Below are positions 25,736 to 33,689 of a stretch of 64,000 bases of DNA, piece by piece. The notes beneath the pieces are model-generated. The model saw only the letters and a list, made by a program, of their open reading frames with translations, had not been told where the DNA came from and did no database searches. Source of the DNA: Pseudomonadota bacterium (GTDB taxonomy: Bacteria; Pseudomonadota; Gammaproteobacteria; Burkholderiales; Rhodocyclaceae); contig JAFEDK010000019.1 in NCBI GenBank assembly GCA_018241665.1, positions 387,842 to 451,841 of the forward strand, in the 5' to 3' direction. A program made the position numbers and the translations under genes. Position 1 is the stretch's first letter. Each line of letters opens with the position of its first letter.

Positions 25736-27075
25736 CGCAGCACCAGCCCACCCCCGCCCAGGCGCACGTGCTCGTGCGCGGCCAGATCCTGCACTACCTG
25801 GCCGACCCCGGCCCCGGCGACGACCCGAGCGCCTGGGAGTTCTTCGACGACGGCGCGTTGTGGATCGTGGATGGCCACATCCATGCCGCCGGGCCGTGGT
25901 CGGCGATCAACGCCAACATGCCGCCCGACGTGCGCCGCGCCGCGGTCTTCCACGACCACCGGGACCGCCTGGTGCTGCCGGGCCTGGTGGACACCCACAT
26001 CCACTACCCGCAGGCGGGGGTGATCGGCTCCTTCGGCCGCCAGCTGCTGGACTGGCTCAACGACTACACCTTCCCCGCCGAAGCCCGCTTCGCGACCTAC
26101 AGCGTGGCAGAACGCACCGCCGGCTTCGTCGTGGAGCGCCTGCTCGCCCACGGCACCACCACCGCGTCGGTGTTCGCCACCGTGCATGCCCATTCGGTGG
26201 ACGCCTTCTTCGAAGCCGCCGCAGCGCGCAAGCTGCGCATGCTGTGCGGCAAGGTGTTGATGGACCGCAACTGCCCGGACAACCTGCGCGACGACGCGGT
26301 CTCCGGCCGCGCCGACAGCCAAGCCCTGATCGAACGCTGGCATGGCCGCGAGCGCCTGCGCTATACCCTCACGCCGCGCTTCGCGCCGACCTCCACGCCT
26401 GCCCAGTTGCAGGCTGTCGGCGAACTCTTCGGCTCGCAACCGGACCTGCACCTGCAGACCCACCTGGCCGAGAACCCGGCCGAGATCGCCTGGGTACGCG
26501 AACTCTTCCCCGAGCGCAGCAGCTACCTGGACGTCTACGCCCATTACGGCCTGATCGGCCCGCGCAGCATCTACGGCCACTGCATCCACCTGTCGCCGGC
26601 CGAACGCCGCGAGATGGCCGCCGCTGGCGCCGCGGCGGCCTTCTGCCCGACCTCCAACTTCTTCCTCGGCAGCGGGGCCTTCGACTACGCCGCCAGCACC
26701 GCGGCGGGCCTGCGCGTCGGCCTTGCCACCGACGTGGGCGGCGGCACCGGCTTCAGCCTGATCCGCACGCTGGGCCAGGCTTACGAGGCCAGCCAGATCC
26801 ACGCCGCGCCGCTGTCCGGCATGCGCGGCTGGTACCTCGCCACCCTCGGCGGCGCCCGCGCCCTGTACCTGGACGAACACATCGGCAGCTTCCAGCCCGG
26901 CCGCGAGGCGGACTTCGTCGTCCTCGACTGGACCGCCACGCCCGAACTCGCCTGGCGCATGGACAACACCCGCACGCTGGCCGAGCGCCTGTTCGCGCTG
27001 ATGATCCTCGGCGACGAACGCTGCATACGGGCGACCCACGTGCTGGGCGAGAAGGTCGCCGGCACCTCCGCCTGA
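25732..27075 (+). CDS. guaD: Guanine deaminase
   Basis: A 447-residue zinc amidohydrolase converting guanine to xanthine. Diagnostic segments are LPGLVDTHIHYPQ, the long aromatic stretch QLLDWLNDYTFPAE, LTPRFAPTSTPAQL, THLAENPAEI, HCIHLSPAER, CPTSNFFLGSG and ATDVGGGTGFS, all typical of bacterial GuaD. The GTG start overlaps the stop of the 8-oxoguanine deaminase gene (GTGA). Together with adenine deaminase and XdhABC it feeds all purine bases towards urate. Confidence 0.95.
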   Translation: MTQHQPTPAQAHVLVRGQILHYLADPGPGDDPSAWEFFDDGALWIVDGHIHAAGPWSAINANMPPDVRRAAVFHDHRDRLVLPGLVDTHIHYPQAGVIGSFGRQLLDWLNDYTFPAEARFATYSVAERTAGFVVERLLAHGTTTASVFATVHAHSVDAFFEAAAARKLRMLCGKVLMDRNCPDNLRDDAVSGRADSQALIERWHGRERLRYTLTPRFAPTSTPAQLQAVGELFGSQPDLHLQTHLAENPAEIAWVRELFPERSSYLDVYAHYGLIGPRSIYGHCIHLSPAERREMAAAGAAAAFCPTSNFFLGSGAFDYAASTAAGLRVGLATDVGGGTGFSLIRTLGQAYEASQIHAAPLSGMRGWYLATLGGARALYLDEHIGSFQPGREADFVVLDWTATPELAWRMDNTRTLAERLFALMILGDERCIRATHVLGEKVAGTSA

Positions 27076-27120
27076 AGCCCCGGACAAGCCCATTCCGGAC
27101 GATTGCTGGGGCGTACTCCT

Positions 27121-27186
27121 GTGGGGGCGAATTCATTCGCCCAAAGTCGGTGATCGAAGGCCGCGGGCGAATGAATTCGCCCCCAC
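27121..27186. repeat. Dispersed palindromic repeat, full copy 4 (after guaD)
   Basis: A 66-bp unit with perfect outer arms and centre CGGTGATCGAAGGCCGCG, in the same orientation as copy 2. It lies 46 bp after the guaD stop codon. Confidence 0.9.
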
Positions 27187-27314
27187 GGCATAAGGCTCAC
27201 CTTGCAGAATAAGACCCCTGCCATAGAAACATGGGCGCCCCCCAGCCAGCCGCGACGACATTCCCCTGCAATTGCTGTAATTGCCGTCCATCCCCGACAG
27301 CGTTTCCGGTGTCC

Positions 27315-27337
27315 CCTTGATATTGTCCATATCGAGG
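27315..27337. promoter_or_regulatory. Dyad operator upstream of the cytochrome c' gene
   Basis: Inverted repeat CCTTGATAT-TGTCC-ATATCGAGG, 9-bp half-sites with one mismatch, centred about 63 bp before the GTG start. It is not the FNR/Anr consensus (the spacing is too long) and I do not recognise the regulator. The rest of 27187-27388 holds no gene. Confidence 0.45.
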
Positions 27338-27388
27338 ACATGGGTATTTCGCCCAATCCCGTCGACTTTTTCAAAGGGGATCGTTGTC

Positions 27389-27853
27389 GTGAAATTCCGC
27401 TCTCTCGTGTGCGCCTTCCTCGGTCTGGCGATGGCCGGCAGCGTGCTGGCCCAGGCCCAGACGCCGGAGGAACTCATCAAGCTCCGCCAGGGTTCCTTCC
27501 GGGTCATCGGCTGGCATTGCGCCAAGGTGAAGGCCAACCTGGATGGCCAGTACAACAAGGACGAGGTGCTGGCCGCCTCGACGGTGATCCAGTCGGTGGT
27601 CAACGCCGGCCTCAGCCCGCTGTTCGCGCCCGGCACCGACAAGGGCGTCGGCTTCCACGAGAGCAAGGCCAAAGCGGAAGCCGTGGACCCGACCCGCAAC
27701 GCCAGGCTGGGCGAGATCGCCAGCCAGTTCCGCAAGGACGCCAACGAGTTGGTGAAGGTCGCCTCCACCGGCAACAAGGACGCCATCCGCGCCCAGTTCG
27801 GCAATCTCACCAAGAACTGCAAGGCCTGCCACGACGAGTACCGCATCCAGTAA
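27389..27853 (+). CDS. Cytochrome c' (class II c-type cytochrome)
   Basis: Periplasmic four-helix-bundle heme protein of 154 residues. Signal peptide is residues 1-22 or so (VKFRSLVCAFLGLAMAGSVLAQA). The single heme-binding motif CKACH (C144, C147, H148) is only six residues from the C-terminus, as in all cytochromes c'; QTPEELIKLRQG is the expected first helix. Such proteins bind nitric oxide or carbon monoxide and are often NO-protective. GTG at 27389 is chosen for its ribosome site AAAGGGGAT; the ATG at 27281 would add 36 residues before the signal peptide. It may belong to the same NO response as nsrR. Confidence 0.88.
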   Translation: MKFRSLVCAFLGLAMAGSVLAQAQTPEELIKLRQGSFRVIGWHCAKVKANLDGQYNKDEVLAASTVIQSVVNAGLSPLFAPGTDKGVGFHESKAKAEAVDPTRNARLGEIASQFRKDANELVKVASTGNKDAIRAQFGNLTKNCKACHDEYRIQ

Positions 27854-27919
27854 GCCCCGGAGGATGGCGGACGCTAGAATGGAGGGCCCTCCGCGCTCCT
27901 GCCGCATGCCCGTCATCCC

Positions 27920-29131
27920 ATGCCCACCTTCCTCCGCGCCCTCGATTCCCGCAATTACCGCATCTACTTCGCCGGCCAACTGGTTTCCCTGGCCGGCACC
28001 TGGATGCAGCAGATCGCCATGGTGTGGCTGGCCTACCGCCTGTCCGGTTCGGCCCTCGTGCTCGGCACGGTGGGCTTCGCCAGCCAGATCCCGATCCTGA
28101 TCTTCGGCGCCATCGGCGGGGTCATCACCGATCGCTTCGACAAGCGCCGCCTGCTCATCACCACCCAGGCCCTGTCGATGGTGCAGGCGCTGCTGCTGGC
28201 GGCGCTGGCCTGGCGCGGCGAGGCAACCACCGGGCACCTGATCGCACTGGCCTTCGGCCTCGGCTGCATCAATGCGCTAGACGTGCCGACCCGCCAGGCC
28301 ATCGCGGTACATCTGGTGGACAGCAAGGACGATCTACCCAACGCGATCGCGCTGAACTCCTTCCTGATGAACGTGGCCCGTTTTGTCGGCCCGACGCTGG
28401 CCGGCTTCGTCGTCGCGCTGGTCGGCGAGGCGGTGTGCTTCCTGCTCAATGCCGCGTCCTATCTGGCGGTGCTGCTGGCCCTGCTGGCGATCCGCCTGCC
28501 CGCCGACGGCAAGCGGCGCCCCTCGGCACCGCCGCTGCAGGCCCTGCGCGAGGGCCTCAGCTACGCGGCCGGGCATCCCGGCATCCGCTCGTCCCTGCTG
28601 ATCGTCGCCACCACCAGCTTCCTGGCCGCACCCTATGTGGTGCTGATGCCGCTGTTCGCCAAGGAGATCTTCGGCGGCGACGCGCGCCTGTTCGGCCTGC
28701 TGGTCGGCTGCGCCGGCGGTGGCTCACTGCTCGGCAGCCTGTACCTGGCCGGCCGCCAGGGCACCGACGGGCTGGCCCGCCTGGTCGGCGTCGCGGCACC
28801 GGCGACCGGCGCTGCGGTGGCCCTGTTCGCGCTGTCCCCCGGCCTCTGGATGGCGATGCCGGTGCTGGTCGTCCTCGGCCTGGTGATCATCATCACCGTC
28901 GCCGGCAGCAACACCCTGATCCAGACCCAGGTGGATAACGACTTCCGCGGCCGCGTGATGGCCTTGTTCACGATGGCCTTCCTCGGCATCGCGCCGCTTG
29001 GCAGCTTCAGCGTCGGCAGCCTGGCCCACGCCTTCGGCGTACGTCCGACGCTGGTTGCCTGCGGCCTGCTGACGATTGCCGCCGGCCTCGTCTACCGACG
29101 CCGCAGCACCAGCCCCGGGGCGACGGACTGA
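27920..29131 (+). CDS. MFS transporter (MFS_3/EntS-like exporter)
   Basis: A 403-residue major facilitator with twelve predicted helices. The opening ALDSRNYRIYFAGQLVSLAG and the loop between helices 2 and 3 (GGVITDRFDKRRLLI) are characteristic of the MFS_3 group that contains EntS and macrolide-efflux-like proteins. It lies 66 bp after the cytochrome c' gene and 55 bp before the radical SAM gene, possibly one unit. The exported compound is unknown. Confidence 0.85.
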   Translation: MPTFLRALDSRNYRIYFAGQLVSLAGTWMQQIAMVWLAYRLSGSALVLGTVGFASQIPILIFGAIGGVITDRFDKRRLLITTQALSMVQALLLAALAWRGEATTGHLIALAFGLGCINALDVPTRQAIAVHLVDSKDDLPNAIALNSFLMNVARFVGPTLAGFVVALVGEAVCFLLNAASYLAVLLALLAIRLPADGKRRPSAPPLQALREGLSYAAGHPGIRSSLLIVATTSFLAAPYVVLMPLFAKEIFGGDARLFGLLVGCAGGGSLLGSLYLAGRQGTDGLARLVGVAAPATGAAVALFALSPGLWMAMPVLVVLGLVIIITVAGSNTLIQTQVDNDFRGRVMALFTMAFLGIAPLGSFSVGSLAHAFGVRPTLVACGLLTIAAGLVYRRRSTSPGATD

Positions 29132-29186
29132 TATCATTCCGGGCCTCGATCGCACCACCTTCCGGGCCCCCCGCCCGGCCGCCGCC

Positions 29187-31091
29187 ATGACTGCAAGCCC
29201 CGGCCTCCGCGTGCTGTCGCTCATCCCGCCGATGACGCAGCTCAACACGCCCTACCCGTCCACCGCCTACCTGACCGGCTTCCTGCGCAGCCGCGGCGTG
29301 GACGCGGTACAGGACGACCTGGCCCTCAAGCTGGTGCTGGAGCTGTTCTCCGCCGCCGGCCTCGACGCGCTGCGCGACAAGGTCCGCGCGCTGCCGGACA
29401 AGAAGCGCTCGGCGACGCTGCACACCTTCGACGGCGCCTTCGAACGCTACCGCGCCACCGTCGGCCCGGCGCTCGGCTTCCTGCAGGGCCGTGACCCGAC
29501 CCTCGCCCACCGCATCGCCAGCCGCGCCTTCCTGCCCGAAGGGCCGCGCTTCGCGTCCCTCGACGTGTATTACGACCCGGACGGCGGCGATCCGCTGGCC
29601 TGGGCCTTCGGCGCGCTGGGCGTACAGGACAAGGCCCGCCACCTGGCGACGCTGTACCTCAACGACCTGGCCGACGTGCTGCGCGAAGCCGGCGACCCGC
29701 GCTTCGAGTTCGTGCGCTATGCCGAATCCCTGGCCATGGCCCAGCCGAGCTTCGAACCGCTGGCCAAGGCCCTCGCCGCGCCGCCGACGCTGGTGGACGA
29801 GACCCTCAAGCAGCTCACGCTGGACACCGTGGCCCGCCACCAGCCGCGCGTCGTGCTGCTGTCGGTGCCCTTCCCCGGCTCGGTCTATGCGGCCTTCCGC
29901 ATCGCCCAGACCATCAAGGCCGCCCACCCGCAGATCGTCACCGTGCTCGGCGGCGGCTTCGTGAACACCGAACTGCGCGAGCTGACCGAGCCGCGCGTCT
30001 TCGACTATTTCGACTACCTCACGCTGGACGACGGCGAGCGCCCGCTGCTGGCCCTGCTCGAACTCCTGGACGGCAAGCGCGGTGCATCGCGCCTGGTGCG
30101 CACCTACCTGCGCGAGAACGGCCAAGTGCGCTACATCAACCTGGCCGAAGCGGACATCCCCTTCGCCGAAGTCGGCACGCCGACCTGGGACGGCCTGCCG
30201 CTGGACGGCTACCTGTCCATCCTCGACATGCTCAACCCGATGCACCGCCTGTGGTCGGACGGGCGCTGGAACAAGCTCACCGTGGCCCACGGCTGCTACT
30301 GGAAGAAGTGCAGCTTCTGCGACGTGAGCCTCGATTACATCGGACGCTACGACGCCGCCAGCGCCGAGATCCTGGTAGACCGCATCGAAGCGGTAGTCGC
30401 CGAGACCGGCCAGACCGGCTTCCACTTCGTGGACGAAGCCGCCCCGCCGAAGATGCTGAAGGCCCTCGCCGACGAGCTGGCGCGCCGCCAGCGCTCGATC
30501 TCCTGGTGGGGCAACATCCGCTTCGAGAAGTCCTTCACCCCCGAGCTGTGCCAGCAGCTCGCCGACAGCGGCTGCATCGCCATCTCCGGTGGCCTCGAAG
30601 TGGCTTCCGACCGCCTTCTCAAACTGATGAAGAAGGGCGTCTCGGTGGACCAGGTGGCCCGCGTCACCAAGGGCTTCTCCGACGCCGGCATCCTGGTGCA
30701 CGCCTACCTGATGTACGGCTTCCCGACGCAGACCGTGCAGGACACCGTGGATGCGCTGGAATACGTGCGCCAGCTGTTCGACGCCGGCTGCATCCAGTCC
30801 GGCTTCTTCCACCGCTTCGTGTGCACCGTACACTCGCCGGTGGGCCAGAACCCCGCCGAGTACGGCGTCAAGCTCAAGCCCCTGCCGCCGATCAGCTTCG
30901 CCAAGAACGACGTCGGCTTCATCGACCCAACCGGCGTGGACCACGACGCCCTCGGCGTCGCGCTGAACAAGGCCCTCTACAACTACATGCACGGCATCGG
31001 GCTGGACCAGGACGTACGCAGCTGGTTCGACAGCAAGGTACCCCGGCCGCGGGTGCCCAAGCACTTCATCGACCGGGCGCTGGGCTACTGA
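29187..31091 (+). CDS. B12-binding-domain radical SAM protein
   Basis: A 634-residue enzyme. The N-terminal half contains a cobalamin-binding-like Rossmann part (VVLLSVPFPGSVYAAFRIAQ, then VTVLGGGFVNTEL); the radical SAM core begins near residue 365 with the cluster motif in HGCYWKKCSFCDVS, a C-x4-C-x2-C arrangement rather than the usual C-x3-C-x2-C. GGLEVASDRLLKLMKKGVS and AYLMYGFPTQT are standard core strands. The first about 180 residues are a helical region not seen in shorter homologues. The ATG at 29187 is used because earlier frames overlap the MFS gene. Methylase- or anaerobic-type chemistry is possible; the reaction is unknown. Confidence 0.85.
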   Translation: MTASPGLRVLSLIPPMTQLNTPYPSTAYLTGFLRSRGVDAVQDDLALKLVLELFSAAGLDALRDKVRALPDKKRSATLHTFDGAFERYRATVGPALGFLQGRDPTLAHRIASRAFLPEGPRFASLDVYYDPDGGDPLAWAFGALGVQDKARHLATLYLNDLADVLREAGDPRFEFVRYAESLAMAQPSFEPLAKALAAPPTLVDETLKQLTLDTVARHQPRVVLLSVPFPGSVYAAFRIAQTIKAAHPQIVTVLGGGFVNTELRELTEPRVFDYFDYLTLDDGERPLLALLELLDGKRGASRLVRTYLRENGQVRYINLAEADIPFAEVGTPTWDGLPLDGYLSILDMLNPMHRLWSDGRWNKLTVAHGCYWKKCSFCDVSLDYIGRYDAASAEILVDRIEAVVAETGQTGFHFVDEAAPPKMLKALADELARRQRSISWWGNIRFEKSFTPELCQQLADSGCIAISGGLEVASDRLLKLMKKGVSVDQVARVTKGFSDAGILVHAYLMYGFPTQTVQDTVDALEYVRQLFDAGCIQSGFFHRFVCTVHSPVGQNPAEYGVKLKPLPPISFAKNDVGFIDPTGVDHDALGVALNKALYNYMHGIGLDQDVRSWFDSKVPRPRVPKHFIDRALGY

Positions 31092-31100
31092 GCAGCTGGA

Positions 31101-31760
31101 TTACTGAATGTCGCGACGGCCCCGGCGCCGCCGTGATGCCGCCCAGCCGGCACCGGCAACTGCGACGCACGCCAGCGTGCCGGGCTCGGGAACCGTGGCA
31201 ACTGGAGCCGCAAGCGTGGCGACGATCTGATACGTGAAGGAATCGAAGAAACCTTGCGGTGACACACCGCTCAAGAAGAAGGTGTGACCGTCAAAATCAC
31301 CGGCGTAGGTATTGTTGAACAATCCGCCCCCCACGCATCCGCCGAAACTGAAGAAGCACGGATCGTCACTGCCAGTGAAACTGGTGCCATTCACCAACCC
31401 TGCAAAGGACGGGAAGGAAAAGCCAAGGACGTCCGCACCACCAAGATCGACGGCGACCGAATCAAAGCTGATCCGGGTGAAATAGATGGAGGTGGTGGGA
31501 TCGTAGGGTGACGGCGTGGAGGCCACCTCGCGCACCACGTTGAAACTCCCCGACAGCGCAAAGGTCTGCGGAGCCGGCGGCAGCGAGCAGTTACCGGACG
31601 GATCGCAGATCGGTGGCTGGCTGGACGTGTAGGTCACCGAACTCTGACCGGCATCGATCTTGACTACTGCGGCCTGCGACGACGCACTCGCCGCGCCGAG
31701 CACGAAGGCCACGGCGGCAAGCCTGGCAGCGGAACGACGGCGCGGAGCCATTCTGGACAT
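31101..31760 (-). CDS. PEP-CTERM sorting-domain exoprotein
   Basis: A secreted protein of about 219 residues with signal peptide (AARLAAVAFVLGAASASSQA), a beta-rich passenger with four Cys and the C-terminal anchor VPEPGTLACVAVAGAGWAAS followed by RRRRGRR. The ATG at 31760 follows AAGGAAAAG; TTG at 31766 and ATG at 31751 are alternatives. It converges with the radical SAM gene with only 9 bp between them. The passenger domain is not recognised. Confidence 0.8.
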   Translation of the reverse strand: MSRMAPRRRSAARLAAVAFVLGAASASSQAAVVKIDAGQSSVTYTSSQPPICDPSGNCSLPPAPQTFALSGSFNVVREVASTPSPYDPTTSIYFTRISFDSVAVDLGGADVLGFSFPSFAGLVNGTSFTGSDDPCFFSFGGCVGGGLFNNTYAGDFDGHTFFLSGVSPQGFFDSFTYQIVATLAAPVATVPEPGTLACVAVAGAGWAASRRRRGRRDIQ

Positions 31761-31954
31761 GTTCAAGGGCTTTTCCTTTTCGAAGGGTTACGGGGAACAT
31801 CGGGCGACAACGGAGACAGCCCGGATTATTCCATTCGAGTTTCTCGGAAAAGGTGCGAAATAACCTGAATGACAAAGGAATCGTCCACTCGCCCGTCACC
31901 GGCGTCCCGCCCTGCCAACGGTCTACAATCACGACTTTTGCCGCCGTCCCGCCC

Positions 31955-32263
31955 ATGAAACTGTCCAATCTCCCGATCGGCGCCCGCTTCGAATTCGAAG
32001 GGAAGATCTACACCAAGACCGGCCCGATGACCGCCAGCGCCGAGAGCGGCGGCCAGCGCATGATCCCGCGCTACGCGGTGCTGAAGCCCGTGGATGGTGT
32101 TCCGCCCCCCACTGCGCCCGCCATCAGCCGCAGCGTGGACGCCGACACCGTGCGCAGCGCCTTCGACGCCTTCTATGGCACCTGCCTGCGCCTGACGGAC
32201 GACTTCGGCCGCGCCGAACTGGAAGCCGCGCGGCAACGCTTTCTGGAGAGCCTGGAAAAATAA
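31955..32263 (+). CDS. Small conserved hypothetical protein
   Basis: A 102-residue soluble protein starting MKLSNLPIGARFEFEGKIYT, a small beta domain that looks like a short SH3-like barrel (the GARFEFEGKIYTKTGP pattern), then a Pro-rich linker and a helical C-terminus (FDAFYGTCLRLTDDFG). Codon use agrees with neighbours and it stands alone between the PEP-CTERM gene and tRNA-Leu. The ribosome site is poor. Function unknown. Confidence 0.6.
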   Translation: MKLSNLPIGARFEFEGKIYTKTGPMTASAESGGQRMIPRYAVLKPVDGVPPPTAPAISRSVDADTVRSAFDAFYGTCLRLTDDFGRAELEAARQRFLESLEK

Positions 32264-32369
32264 TCGAAGAAGCGCGCCGGCCAGCCGGCGCGTGTGGACG
32301 CAAAAAAGGCCGGAACCCTTGATTTCTCTGGGCTTGCCGGCCTGATTCGGAATACTGCGGAACAGCTAT

Positions 32370-32454
32370 TGGTGCCTTGGGCGAGACTCGAACTCGCACG
32401 TCTTTCGACACTACCCCCTCAAGATAGCGTGTCTACCAATTTCACCACCAAGGC
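32370..32454 (-). tRNA. tRNA-Leu (anticodon GAG)
   Basis: An 85-nt tRNA with encoded CCA. Acceptor stem GCCTTGG/CCAAGGC, D-loop GTGAAATTGGTAGACAC, anticodon loop CTTGAGG, a long variable arm typical of tRNA-Leu, and T-loop GTTCGAGTC are all visible on the minus strand. Confidence 0.95.
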
Positions 32455-32514
32455 ATCCATGCATGACCCGGCTCCGTGGATTCAGCTTCGGAACGGGCGC
32501 GCAGAAGGAGGCGG

Positions 32515-32542
32515 ATTATAGCGGAGCCGGCGCGAAGGTCAA
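32515..32542 (-). promoter_or_regulatory. Sigma-70 promoter of tRNA-Leu
   Basis: TTGACC (-35) and a perfect TATAAT (-10) separated by 16 bp on the minus strand, about 60 bp before the tRNA 5' end. Confidence 0.75.
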
Positions 32543-32634
32543 CAGGAATCGGCAAGCCATTGGGGCGGGAGGGTATGAATTCTGCTTGAAAGCCGTGATC
32601 CCTCAAATACGAGTCGCGTTCACGACAATCCATC

Positions 32635-33189
32635 ATGAAAACCATCGGCATCTTTTTCGGCACCGAAACCGGCACCACCCGGCTCATCGCCAAGAAAATC
32701 CACAAAAAGCTCGGCGACGAGATCGCCAGCAAGCCCGTCAATGTGAACCGCATCGAGATGGCGGAAATGCTCCAGTACGACGCCCTGATCCTCGGTACGC
32801 CGAGCTATGGCGTCGGCGAGATTCCCGGCAAGAGCGCCGGCTGCCTGGAGCCAAACTGGGAAGAGTTCCTGGCCAAGAGCGGCACGCCGGACTTCAGCGG
32901 CAAGCGCATCGCCTTCTTCGGCCTGGGCGCCCAGGAACGCTATTCCGACCGCTTCGCTAGTTCGCTGCTGCGCCTTTACGAAGTCTTCAAGGGCTTCGGC
33001 GCGGAGATCATCGGCGACTGGAGCACCGAGGGCTACACCTTCGCGCATTCCGCGGCGGTGCAGGACGGGCGCTTCGTCGGCCTGGTCATCGACGAGCGCA
33101 CCCAGGGCATGTGTACCAACGAGCGCCTCGATAACTGGCTGGCCCAGGTCAAGCCACAGCTCCTGGAAAAACTCGCCACGCCGGCCTGA
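32635..33189 (+). CDS. Flavodoxin, long-chain
   Basis: A 184-residue FMN electron carrier. The phosphate-binding loop IFFGTETGTTRLIA is at residues 6-19; the flavin-stacking regions are TPSYGVGE and GLGAQERYSDRF; the long-chain insertion and the C-terminal GLVIDERTQ..TNERLDNWL are as in FldA/NifF. It could serve nitrogenase or radical SAM enzymes; no nif gene is in view. The ATG at 32635 is the first in a sensible frame, without a strong ribosome site. Confidence 0.93.
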   Translation: MKTIGIFFGTETGTTRLIAKKIHKKLGDEIASKPVNVNRIEMAEMLQYDALILGTPSYGVGEIPGKSAGCLEPNWEEFLAKSGTPDFSGKRIAFFGLGAQERYSDRFASSLLRLYEVFKGFGAEIIGDWSTEGYTFAHSAAVQDGRFVGLVIDERTQGMCTNERLDNWLAQVKPQLLEKLATPA

Positions 33190-33450
33190 ACATCCATCCT
33201 CATCACACCGTCAGCAAGCGCGTCACCGGGGACGCGCTTGCCGATGCATCAACTGATCCATCGATACCAATAATTTATTTATCGATTAGATCATTTGATC
33301 AAAATCCAAACCCCGGCCAGCCTGGCCCGCCTCCGCCCCCATTCCGCGCAGCCCGCGCCCTGCTTGGTCTGCACACGCTTGACCGGTATCGCCAACCTGT
33401 TCTGGCACCCTTCCTGCTCATAAAGCAGCGGATAGCGTGGAAGTGACCAG
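33190..33450. other. Intergenic DNA after flavodoxin
   Basis: No gene seen. A short hairpin AAGCGCGTCACC / GGGGACGCGCTT at about 33214-33240 just after the flavodoxin gene may end its transcript. An AT-rich patch (33267-33304, with GATCATTTGATC) interrupts the GC-rich background and could contain a promoter for the RNA element that follows. Confidence 0.4.
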
Positions 33451-33523
33451 ATGCTCAAACGTCGCCAGTACAAGCCCCTTGTGGGCGGGAAGTCCCGACT
33501 ACCCGCTGGCGGCGGGCGAGCAT
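33451..33523 (+). ncRNA. Candidate structured RNA (leader or small RNA)
   Basis: Nested pairing is visible: ATGCTC (33451-33456) with GAGCAT (33518-33523), and inside it CGTCGCCAG (33460-33468) with CTGGCGGCG (33506-33514), nine pairs including one G-T. The enclosed bases can form two further small hairpins (CAAG/CTTG and GCGGG/CCCGC), giving a branched fold. A strong terminator follows at 33636 and a chemoreceptor gene starts 30 bp beyond that. No credible protein is encoded here. It could be a riboswitch-type leader with a terminator or an independent small RNA. Confidence 0.35.
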
Positions 33524-33635
33524 CGTTGCCGCACGTTGCCTGATGTTTGCCTCTGTCCCCGGTTCAGCGACCTCTCCCTCCCGTTTCTGACATCCGCTTG
33601 CGCGTTGATCGTCCAGAAAAGCTGAATCGGGATTC

Positions 33636-33660
33636 GACCCGCGGAAGCGGGTCTTTTTTT
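33636..33660 (+). terminator. Rho-independent terminator upstream of a chemoreceptor gene
   Basis: GACCCGC-GGAA-GCGGGTC followed by seven T. It has the orientation of the downstream gene yet lies before it, so it ends something transcribed from the 33.2-33.6 kb gap or acts as an attenuator. Confidence 0.85.
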
Positions 33661-33689
33661 GCCCGGACACCAACGCCCCGCCCAACGAG

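Noticed and set aside
27315-27337. FNR/Anr box
   Set aside because: TTGAT and ATCGA are nine bases apart, not four, so the FNR consensus spacing is not met.
33451-33660. tmRNA, RNase P, SRP RNA or cyclic-di-GMP riboswitch
   Set aside because: None of the conserved sequence blocks of these RNAs could be recognised in the element.
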